Below are positions 24,001 to 36,000 of a DNA stretch of 64,000 nucleotides, one piece after another. The stretch is from Holothuria scabra. Its lineage: Eukaryota; Echinodermata; Holothuroidea; Aspidochirotida; Holothuriidae. The stretch lies in the NCBI GenBank assembly GCA_037179385.1, contig CM074187.1, positions 45,232,879 to 45,296,878 on the forward strand. Reading direction: 5' to 3'. The translations under genes were made by a program, and so were the position numbers. The notes beneath the pieces are model-generated. The model was not told where the DNA came from. It did no database searches and saw nothing but the letters and a program-made list of their open reading frames with translations. Within the stretch, counting starts at the first letter, position 1; each line of letters opens with the position of its first letter.

Positions 24001-27000
24001 ACCCACACACCAAATATGAGCATAGTCACATGTTCTGTTCTCGAGATATCGTGTTTACGAAGTTTTGTCCTTTTGACCTCTCATGACCCCAAATAACCTT
24101 TGATCTCCACCAAAAACAATAGCCATCATCTACTCAATATGGCCAATGCACACACTGAATATGAGATTAGTCACACTTACCCTTCTTGAGTTACCGTGTT
24201 CACAAGCAATTTCTAAGGAATATACCTATTGACCTCTCGTGACCCCAAATGACCTTTGACCTCCAAGAAAATCAATAGGGATCATCTACTCAATATGACC
24301 AACCCACACACCAAATATGAGCATCGTCACATATTTTGTTCTCGAGGTATCGTGTTTACAAGGTTTTGACCTTTTGACCTCTCGTGACCCCAAATGACCT
24401 TTGACGTCTACCAAAAACAATAGGGATCATCTACCCAATATGGCCAATCCACATGCCAAGTATGAGAACTCTCGGAGTTACCCTTCTTGAGATATCGTGT
24501 TTACAAGCCAAAGCGTCACATATGCACACACACACACATAGTTGTGTTTTTACACACAACTGAGGACTTCATTGTTATCTCCATTGTGTCTGCTTACTTA
24601 ACCCTAACCTTCACAATAGACTGTCTATTGTTAGACAACCGAGGACTTGAGAAATCTTTTGAATTTACTACCGAAGACCTGGAAGTCTATTGTTTAGGTC
24701 CTCTGTTTTACACAAAGACAAACCCACACACACACACACATACACACGACATCACCATCGCATAGATTCCTTGCCTGCCTACGGCAAGGAATCAAAAATC
24801 AAATCATCTGACTAGATTTTGTTTTGTTTTCTTAAAGTTTTCAAGCCTCGTCCACACTATGTGATTTAATGCAACACAACCCATTGCAACAAGATTGTTC
24901 AGACACGTTGCAAAGTGGGGAATGCTTTGCAACTAGTTGCAGGCAGGCGCGCAACCCAGTTTCATGCGACCGAACATGTTCTGTCGCATGAAACTGAAAC
25001 GTGCAACTAACAACAATGACAGACTTCTGGAATGCAGTCCACGAAGATCAGTTAATCCAAATGGACAGAACATATTCATGTCTCTTCAACGTAACAAATA
25101 AAGAGTATGTTAAACATTAGAATTTTGTGTAAATGACTTCATGGACCTGAGACTTGTTGCATAATGTGGACACTATGCTCTTATAACTAGTAAGTTGTGA
25201 GTCGCCCACCACAACAAGACAGTCTTGTTGCAATAAGTCAAGTCACATAGTGTGGACGGGACTTTACCTTCTGGTTACTAACTGGAATCCAACCATACAG
25301 ACTTCATACTACGTACTTTTTAGAGGTCAAGCTGCTCTTGGTGTACTTCAACCATGCACACACATATACTATTTTTTATCTCAAACCAAGAACCTGTATT
25401 CATATTCACCTGCAGACAGGCACTTACAACTAAACAAAGGAGAAATGAATACATCCACTAGAGGGAGCTATACACATCAATTACGAAACCACATATTTAT
25501 TCGAGCACACTTTATTTGCCCCTTACATCCACAAGTTTGATCCAACCCACCTGAGGACCACCAAAATTTTCACACATCAATTTATAATCTCCTAGACCAT
25601 ACTGTACCTACATGATAGAAAACCTGTCTTAAATGCAATGCAGCTAAGTTTTACCCAAGAACATGGAATTTTGCCCTTGGTTTGAAAAATGTCCTAAGGT
25701 TATAGATGTTTATTCAGGCCTAGGCCCTCAGTTTCTGTTCAATATATGTGCACGCATGCACACACACACACAAGCTTGCAGACAGACATATGCAAACAAA
25801 CCTTGAGAAGCTTAAATATTACAGCCAATAGTACTCTACACTCCTTTCAGAACTCCTACATTTTGTAAATAACAAGCCAAACAACTCATGCCCTCCCACA
25901 TGTGTTTGGTCTAACGGTAAGAGCATCTGTCTCTCATGCGGAAGGCCCGGGTTCGCTTCCCAGGTCGAGCCATTGTGTGTGATGCTCCACATAAGCAATG
26001 GAGTAGGGGAAACAAGCCAGTGAGCCACAACTGGAAAAAAGGCCGTGGTTGGCTCGACTTGAACCAACAGGTTGGAAACTGGGCCGTTAAACTCTAACTA
26101 ACTAACCCACAGTCAATGTATGCATTGCAGTCTAACAAAGAGAGTATCAAAGTGTCTTAAATGAACTCTACCTGATCTGAACTCCTTTGGACCAATGGCA
26201 CATGTCCTTCCTAAGTAAGATGTTGTTGATAGTACTAGCTGTGATCAGGTAAAAGCTCTGAGGAAATAAGAAAACACTGCTAATTACTTCAAATTCAATT
26301 TATACTCTATAAAATATAATCAAACAAAGACTGTAGTACTACTTTTGTGACTGAACAAAATAAGTAGCTTTGTAAATGTGCAAAACCAGAATATTAAGAC
26401 CTACCAACTAGAACAATTTTGTCGTATTTAGTACCATAAATTATTGAAAATACAACTGTACGGTTTTCATCCCACAAAATACAAGTTTAATTGAAATGAG
26501 ATTACATGTACGTAAAACCCTTAGCTATTTCCCACACAAAGCGATTTCCAGAGCAAGTAATGTACAATGGAGGAGCTTTTGAACAAGTTCAAAACTGAAC
26601 GTATGTCAGGGCACATTGTGTGTGTACTTTGAGATTGGAACCTTGAATCTGTCACCGTAAACAAGACGTATTATCACATAAACTATGAGCAACACATTTC
26701 AGTTGATTGAATCATGGTCACCATGTTGTGATCCCACCTCTCACTGTGTGTAAAGACCAAAACATACCTTGCCAATGAAGGTTTTCAAAGATAAATAGGG
26801 ATATGTCCACAACAACAATGAATTAAAAACAGTATCACAGAAGACTGCACCCATTACAGTAACATCACAGCACCCTGCCACCCCTCACAGCAACATCAAG
26901 TGGGGACTGCACCCATCACAGCAACAGGAGTCTTTAATACAGAAATGTTAGCCTGGACTTGCACCAATATATGTTGGCACTATACCTGTTTGATCACTTG

Positions 27001-30000
27001 TCTGATAACTTCAGGATCCATCCCGTGTCTGTTCATGGTAGTCAAGTAAGTTGACAACTTGGGAAAGAAAAAAAACATACACTCAAGATAAAGCAACCAA
27101 AAAGAACAACTTTCTTTTAATATTTTTCTTGAGGTGGGGCGAGGGGGAGGGGGGGTAATCTTTGCAGTAGATTTATGGAATGGATTATTTTACATTCCAT
27201 ACAATGCATCATGAAAACATCAGTAACAGGTGGGAATCATTGACAATATTTGATACTGATACAATTCAGGTGGGGATCCAAGGGGGGGGGCCACATCCAA
27301 TGTACATCCCCTTTTAATTGATGACAAACTTTTTCTTGGCCTCCCATCCGAATCTTATGTTAGTGCATCTTATTCCATTTAAGCACATTTAGAATTCGAA
27401 TTTTCTTTGAGGAGGACCCCAGCTGTGGCTGTGTTCTTGACACTCACTTCTCCGCCTTCACGCACCACCCCTTTCTCAAAACCCTGGTTCCGTGTGACAC
27501 GGTATGATACAATGGTAACAAGCAAGACACACCAAAACACAAGTAGAGGACATAACTAAAGTTAATGTCCATCCATTTAATACAATCACTTGATACTGCT
27601 GTAGACTGAGATGCAAAATTTTGTAATGTATAAGCCAACGTTTGCACTCTGGATACAGGTAAACTGATTCTAAATTATGTAAAGTGTATAATTTTACTGT
27701 ACAAAAATGAAGCATATACCTGTTTGATTAAAGATTCAATGGAAATACTTCTGCCATCTCCATCAACACCAGATCTGGATTTAGTTGGTGCTAATCCAGC
27801 CATATCACTCTCTAGCATGGCAGGTACTGAAAGAAATGTAATTATAACACAATTACCAGATTTAACCTAACCAGTAATCTATAGTTACACAAGACTGAAC
27901 ATTCCACACAATAATGATTTCATTTATTAGTAGTTGGCTCCATGTATTTATTTCAAAGCATGATATAAAGTAAGCACCTCAAGTGTAGTATCTGTTCTAT
28001 TCAGCCAGTCTAGAATGGAGCCATACAGGAAAGACCAATGATGTAAATGGTCTGAAGGATATGAGTTTGGTCACGTGTTGTCCTTCAGTGGACATAATAG
28101 TTTTTTCCGGAAGCAGTTTAAAGTTTGGTTTCGCCAAATGGCCCTTTGCCAGAGGGTCGGGAGGACTTAAGAAAAAATATATTGCACCTCAAGGGATAAC
28201 CTATATTTAGTCTGCTGTTTGAAAGAGGAATTTCTTCAACTTGAATCAGTGTAGTAAACTACACTGTTTCTTAATTGGTTTTTGAGGGTCATGTGACAAA
28301 ACTTTTTCTCCTTAAATTTGAAATTTACCATGAGTAACTGCTTGATTTACCTTGAATATGCAATACTGAAGTACTACATCTGCATGAAAGATACTTTAAA
28401 GAGAAACAAGGAAAAAATTATGCGATTTAGCAGTTGCTTTAAAAGAAGTTTGGGAAGACTGCTTCTGCCTTTTAAAGACCCAGTTCTCTCACCCCCAAAC
28501 AGTACCAATTCTCCTAACCTTCTTACTTAAGCCCCTCCCACAATTGTCTGAAATTCATCCTCATCCAGATACCATCTCAGTTTATTGCTTCAAGGTGAGT
28601 ATAGAAAAACTCAGATTTATTTTATCAAAACACTCTCAGTACCGTTCATGCTGTGTAATAAAAACTTTGGTGCTCTGCATTGTTTGAATTAGCTGTCAAT
28701 CAAAGAGCTGAGCCAATTGAGAATTTTGGTACCCCAGTACCAAAATTGTAGTTTGGGGTGAGAGGTTTGGCCCTTTAAAGCAAAGCACATTACATGCCAA
28801 GTTGGAAGTGTTACATTAATATGTCCACTCTCGTTAAACTGCAGCCCATGTGTGACTCATTGAGTTGGTTCATGAAATTCAACAGTTTTTTTCACATACC
28901 AATGACAAATGGTCAACCTTAGACAATCCCAACATCTTACATAAACATAACTGTTTTATGAGTGAGTACACAGCAGTTTAATTGGGTTTTTAAAAAGTTC
29001 GTGACCAGACACTTTTTCAGATCATGCACAAAACTGTTACAAGTAGTACACCACAAAATTCAAAATTTAACTTTTTCTGTAACAAACAGAGAAGGAACTT
29101 GACAAATTGTGCTAATTACAAGCATTTTTATGTGGTAGAGACCCTTTAACACTCTCTTTAAGTTATCAATTATGACTCAACGAGCCCCTTTAAACAATGC
29201 AATTAAAGCCATTCATCACACATACCAGATGTAATCGATATTGTAATCCAAGTCACTAGATTAGTGACTCCAGTCACCAGTTTTCAAACTTTTACTCCAG
29301 ACAAGTCATTGAGTCGAGTCACTGTACTATCTCAATGGGGAAATTACTCCTAAATTCTATAGAGTCAATGTTATTTTGAGAGGAAGTGACTTGAGTCGTG
29401 ACTTGTTAAAACAGTGGATGTAATTGAGCAATCAATTTGCAAGAGCACAGCTATCCTACAACCTGCTCTCATGAAAGTCTTAACAAAACTGCCCAAAGCA
29501 AATATTCAAAATATTGCCAGAATGGGTGGATAAAACACCTTAGTAAATACTTCCACTGAGTATAATACTTACATATCATTGGTTGTAGCTTGTTTTCAAT
29601 AATTCTAACTAACATCTGGTAGATATGAACCCCGAGATCATTCATCACCAGCCTGTACTCTGAGAGGTCAAAGTTACGTAAACAGTGACTGTTTTGAAGA
29701 GCTGTGTTTTGAGATGAGAAGTTCTGCAGGCAAAATAACAAATATTGACTGATAAAAGATTCTATTCATCGGTTGTAAATTTCAACAAAGTCTGAAGTCA
29801 AACTGAATACTAATTTTTGACTTTATGTGATTACGATAACTTCTAGTCACTATGCTTAAAGGTGTACATGAAAACTTTCACAGTCCAACCTGCCACATTT
29901 CAAACAACCACATACCGTATTTACTCTATTAAACGCCCCCTCTCTAATAAAAGCCCCCCAACTTTTTCGTCACATTGCATAAAGTGAAATTGTTAATTCC

Positions 30001-33000
30001 AAAGACAATATGGTAAAAGGAAAATGAAATAGTACTGCCTTGAAGCCATGAAATCTCCTTAAGTCCCATACTGTATCCTGAAGTAAAAGGCATGTTTCTG
30101 CAACTAATTTCTGTTGATATCCATCACGTCATCACATACCGCGAACCTGTACTGCTTCGTTTGCGGTTCGAAAGTGGTACTGTACATACCGTAGGTATAC
30201 AAATATTCGCTAGCCTATCTGAACAGCCTAACATGAAAATCCAAATTCAACACAGGAAAACTGTTTAACAGTGAAATGTTGTGAACGCGTATGTACTGCT
30301 AATGGTACTACTCACGGTAACTCTTATGCAATTACCATATGTATGTGCGTATAGCCGGCCGGTCTGTATAGTACCGCGAGGCCTGGCTGTATACTGTTCA
30401 CAGCATGCATGAATACATATGCCGCGGGCACTTAACCCTTTACCGTTGTGGTCCGATCGGGGCATATTTGCGCGCCTCGGGAGTGGGCAGAAAAGCGGAC
30501 GTAGCCCGCCCCGCATCGGCTTCCGTAGGCCATTGACCCCATGACCTTAAACTATTGTCTCTCTCGCTGTTGTGGCCGAATTTTCGGGAAGCTACTCGCA
30601 GTTTCGAGCTCCGCGTGAAACAGTAAAGATGTGTGACAGCCGAGCTCTCCGCATGGGTCCAAAAGGACCCAAACAACGGTAAAGGGTTAAAAAAGTCCCT
30701 TCTGTGTGTAACGTTACATATCAAGATGTCGGCGAAAGCTGATCACACTTGCAAAGTTCAGAGTGCTGTTCGTGGCTACCATATTTATAGGGAATTAAGT
30801 TTGGTTACCGATCATTGAGGAGGAGATCACAGCTGATTGTGAAGCTGACAACCAAATGGACAAATATGCCATATGTAGCAGTTTATCAGAAGTCACACAA
30901 ATTTGACTCTAATAAAAGCCCCCCTTAACGAAAATTTCACGCCCCCGGGCGTTTAATAGAGTAAATACGGTAATTTAATAAGGTGGTCAAGCCTCCCCAT
31001 TGGTCAGCTGAGATTGTGGCATTGATTAGCATTCATTTGATTGAGTGCATACCAACTATTCACAAATCAGGAGACTGCATTAAACTAAGTTTTTGTATAT
31101 CCCACAAGGTTTGCCAGCCCAGGTCAAAAACTTTGACACTTTGTGCTGAAGCACTCAAAAAAGGAAACATTTTAGGAGTAGCCTACAGTTTATTATGGTA
31201 AGGAATATGTAGCTCTCCCAGATCATTTTTTAGTAGCTGGTTAGTAAAATCAGACAATTTCATCACCAATCATTTGTACATAATATTAAATTTGAGAGCT
31301 AAATAATAACATAATAAATCAGGGACAATATACCAAAAATGCCTTAACCTTTATTGTGCAGTCTTAATAAGTCACAGGAGATTTTACGGCTCAGTCTCTA
31401 ACCAAGTGAGAGAGCAATTAGCTTTTAAATATCACACTTGATTTAAAGAGAGAAAAATTAAGTCTCACCTCTTCCCCGCTGTACTGCTTCAGATTATGTA
31501 ATAATCTTATCGTGTTTGTTAACCAGAAGGACACATATTCAAAGTCTTCAAAATGTTTCTGTGGAGTAATCAAATTTTTAAAATATCATCTGAGTACATT
31601 TAATAATTGAACATAACCCTTTCACTATGGATGGAGTCCATTCCGCCATATACTGAGCTATGTATTAGATTGCGTATACACAATATGTATGTACGTAGTA
31701 CATATTCTGCGAAATTATCAGATTTTATTTTGGATGCTGCCCAATTTGCGCTCCCTATACCCCTAGAGGATGCATTTGTGTAAACTATCTCCTCTTCAAG
31801 TCTATTCCATGTCCAAAATACAATTACACACCAAAGGTTTATACTGAGCTTCCCAAGGATGCAGCTGAGTGCTACCGTTTTGCAGTGAAACCACACGTAT
31901 AGAGTAATGGTAAATTATGGTTTTGCTGCAAAACCATGCGTACTGAAGGGGTAAACCATGAAATCAGTCATTCAGGAACTGGTTAACCATGACTTTGCTC
32001 TCTAAGCTAAAATACAAAATATTTGGCACAATATTTCCTCACAAAGGTAAGGGTAAGATTGCAAAATTTTGCATAGCTCCCATTAGTGTGAACCAAACTC
32101 AATGGTGCTTTACACAGAACAACAAATCACAAAATAGATTTCCCACAAAGATCACTTTTCAAAGCATTCTTTAAGTATACCTCAGGTCTACAACTTTAAA
32201 AAAAAACATTCTAGAGGTTGCAAAATGAATCTTATTCATCCAACTTCCATTGTCATATCTCATTTTGTTGCTGAGATATTACACATTGAAATTTATTCAC
32301 TTAAAACAAAATTGTTCATTGAGCACTAACGTGTGACTTTCTTGTTGTACTACTTACATTACCTGTTTTGCTTCCACTTCAAATTAAAATCCTCAAAACC
32401 TTTCCTTCTTTACCCAATTTGTCTACTTATTTCACCCACATCAATCTTTATGCAACTCAGCATATCACATTCATTCAGAACATCAGTGATATTTTGCATA
32501 AATATCACTTTACAAATGTTACCACTTCTACAACCAGAATGCAAAAATGCATTGAGGTTTCGATGATACATACATGCTCTTTTCAATGAAATGCTACATT
32601 TCTTGTAAGAACTGGTGACCCGAAGTGACCTTTGACTCCACATGTTAGTAACTGGTTTTTTTCTTTTAACCCAAACAATTCTACAAATTTCATACTGTGC
32701 CTTAAGATATTTCGCAAACAATCAGCTTACATCATACACATCAACATATCAAGTTTGAAATGAATCCCAAGTTTCCTACCTTAAGATATTGTGTTAAAGA
32801 GTTTTTCAGGATTTGTCCCCTTCTGACCCCAAATGACCTTTGACCTCTACCAAAATAAAAAGGATCCTTCTTTACATCATAATACATCTACATATCAAGT
32901 CTGAAATGAATCCAACTTTCCTATCATGATGTATCATGTAAACAAGGATTTCAGTGTTTGAACCCCATGTGACCCCAAATGACCTATGACCTCCACCAAA

Positions 33001-36000
33001 ATTCTTGGGTTTTTCCTTACATCATTACGCATCAACATATCAAGTTTGAAATGGATCAAAGTTTCCTACCTTGAGGTATAGTGTAAACCAGGATTTCCCG
33101 GGTTTGACCCCATGTGACCCAAAATGACCTTTGACCTCCACCAAAATATATCCAGTTCTTTCTCACATTATAACGCATCAACATATCAAGTTTGAAATGA
33201 ATCCAAGTTTTCTATCTTGAGATATTGTGTAAACAAAGATTTTGGTCTTTGACCCCCTGTGACCCCAAATGACCTATGACCTCCACCAAAATATATCCTG
33301 TTCTTTCCTACACCATTACGCATCAACATATCAAGTTTGAAATGGATCAAAGTTTCCTACCTTGAGGTATAGTGTAAACCAGGATTTCCGGGGTTTGACA
33401 CCACGTGACCCGAAATGACCTTTGACCTCCACCAAAATATATCCAGTTCTTCCTCACATTATAACGCATCTACATATCAAGTTTGAAATGAATCCAAGTT
33501 TTCTATCTTGAGATATTGTGTAAACAAAGATTTTGGTCTTTGACCCCCTGTGACCCCAAATGACCTTTGACCTCCACCCAAAATATATCCCGTTCTTTCC
33601 TACATCTTAACGCATCAACATATCAAGTTTGAAATTAATCCAAGTTTCCTACCATGAGATATCGTGTAAATAAGGATTTCGGGGTTTGACCCCACATGAC
33701 CCCAAATGACCTTTGACCTCCACCAAAATCAATAGGGTTCTTCCTTACATCATAACGCATCTACATATCAAGTTTGAAATTAATCCAAGTTTTCTATCTT
33801 GAGATATTGTGTAAACAAAGATTTTGGTTTTTGACCCCCTGTGACCCCAAATGACCTTTGACCTCCACCCAAAATATATCCCGTTCTTTCCTACATCTTA
33901 ACGCATCAACATATGAAGTTTGAGAATAATCTAAGTTTCCTACCATGAGATATCGTGTAAATAAGGATTTCGGGGTTTGACCCCACATGACCCCAAATGA
34001 ACTTTGACCTCCACCAAAATCAATAGGGTTCTTCCTTACATCATAACGCATCTACATATCAAGTTTGAAATTAATCCAAGTTTTCTATCTTGAGATATTG
34101 TGTAAACAAAGATTTTGGTTTTTGACCCCCTGTGACCCCAAATGACCTTTGACCTCCACCAAAATATATCCCGTTCTTTCCTACATCTTAACGCATCAAC
34201 ATATCAAGTTTGAAATAAATCCAAGTTTCCTACCATGAGATATCATGTAAATAAGGATTTCGGGGTTTGACCCCATGTGACCCCAAATGACCTTTGACCT
34301 CCACCAAAATCAATAGGGTTCTTCCTAACATCATAACACATCAACACATCAAGTTTGAAATTGATCCAAGTTTTCTACCATGAGATATTGTGTAAACAAA
34401 GATTTTGGGGTTTGACCCCACGTGACCCCAAATGACCTTTGACCTCCACCAAAATCAATAGGGTTCTTCCTTACATCATAACGCATCTACATATCAAGTT
34501 TGAAATTAATCCAAGTTTTCTACCATGAGATATCGTGTAAACAAGGATTTTGGGGTTTGACCCCACGTGACCCCAAATGACCTTTGACCTCCACCAAAAT
34601 CAATAGGGTTCTTCCTAACATCATAACGCATCTACATATCAAGTTTGAAATTAATCCAAGTTTTCTACCATGAGATATCGTGTAAACAAGGATTTTGGGG
34701 TTTGACTCCACGTGACCCCAAATGACCTTTGATCTCCACCAAAATCAATAGGGTTCTTCCTAACATCATAACGCATCTACATATCAAGTTTGAAATTAAT
34801 CCAAGTTTTCTATCTTGAGATATTGTGTAAACAAAGATTTTGGTTTTTGACCCCCTGTGACCCCAAATGACCTTTGACCTCCACCAAAATAAATAGGGTT
34901 CTTCCTCTCAGTAAGGGATATCTGTGTACCAAGTTTGAGAACTGTCGGACTTTCCCTTCTCAAGATATCGTGTAAACAAGCAAAGTGTCACAAACACACA
35001 CACACATACACACACACATACACACACACGCATACACACGCACATACACACATACATACACACACACGCCATCATGAATGCATAGGTTTCTCTTTTCATC
35101 GAAACCAAAAATGATCTTATATGCTCCCTATTCCTCCTTAAAGAAAACAATATTCAATCTAAATACGACAATTTCCCTTGCAGAAATCACAAAATGACTC
35201 CACACCCATTAGGATTAATCATTGGAGTTGAACCTATCAAAAATTGGCATACCTTGACTGTTTTCTTTACACTGTTGACGACAGCTGACAACAAAGATTT
35301 GACTTTAACATCATCGTTGATGTAGTCAGCAAATCTTATCGCCATAAAGAGGAGGTATGCAGGTAAACCGGGAAGAACACGATCATCAATACTCTTTGGC
35401 TGTAAATCTGAAATAATAATAAATAATAATAATACAATGGATTTATATAACACCTTACATAAAAACAATCACAAAGTGCAAGACAAAAGATAATGAAAAA
35501 TAAGTCCTGGAACAAGAAAGTTTTAAAACCAGTTTTGAAAGAGTTCACTCTTGCAGATGAGGCAAGTTAATCCATAAAAGAAAAAATTGATGGACTTTTG
35601 TTATCTCACATTCTGTAAACAAAGTTAACATTTCAAATTTGCCAAGACACAATTATTCAAATAAAATGTGGTGGGTCAGTTAGTCAGGTGGAGTTTTACA
35701 GCTCAGTTTTTAACCAACTGGTTACATCAGGCCTTTTTTTCCAATTGCGGTTCACTGACTTGGGTTAAGGGTACTGTGTGCAAATCTGCCTTCATCCAGG
35801 CTGTTACTTATGGGTGTAGGGTACTCTGGCAAATCTGCGTTTATCCAGGCTGTTATTTATGGGTGTGGGGTACTGTGTGCAAATCTGCCTTCATCCAGGC
35901 TGTTACTTATGGGTGTAGGGTACTCTGGCAAATCTGCGTTTATCCAGGCTGTTATTTATGGGTGTGGGGTACTCTAAGCAAATCTGCCTTTATCCAGGCT

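Larger units (their letters stand above)
32556..35106 (+). mobile_element. Helentron/HINE-like composite element 2 with satellite array
   Basis: An 11-bp terminal inverted repeat (GGTTTCGATGA at 32556-32566; TCATCGAAACC at 35096-35106). As in element 1 the 3' end also carries a direct copy of the terminus (GGTTTC at 35085-35090) able to pair with it as a short hairpin. Order is the same: short head, ~146-bp tandem units, diverged last unit, CA/TACA-rich tract, a cgccatcatgaatgcatag-like end, hairpin, then aaaaatg. The last unit and tail are alignable to element 1 although the terminal repeats differ in sequence. Confidence 0.6.

Noticed and set aside
25905..25975. A functional tRNA gene
   Set aside because: A and B boxes are present, but no acceptor stem is formed and the sequence continues into a repeated SINE body.
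30440..30724. Open frames of 83-94 codons at 30265-30724 and 62923-63361
   Set aside because: They are readings of the GC-rich family C MITE and appear in each copy; no transposase motif.
33794..34051. Minus-strand open frames of 63-85 codons in the satellite arrays
   Set aside because: They repeat with the satellite period and are interrupted between unit types.
32620..34985. A CRISPR-like array
   Set aside because: Units are contiguous ~146-bp tandem repeats without unique spacers, in an animal intron.
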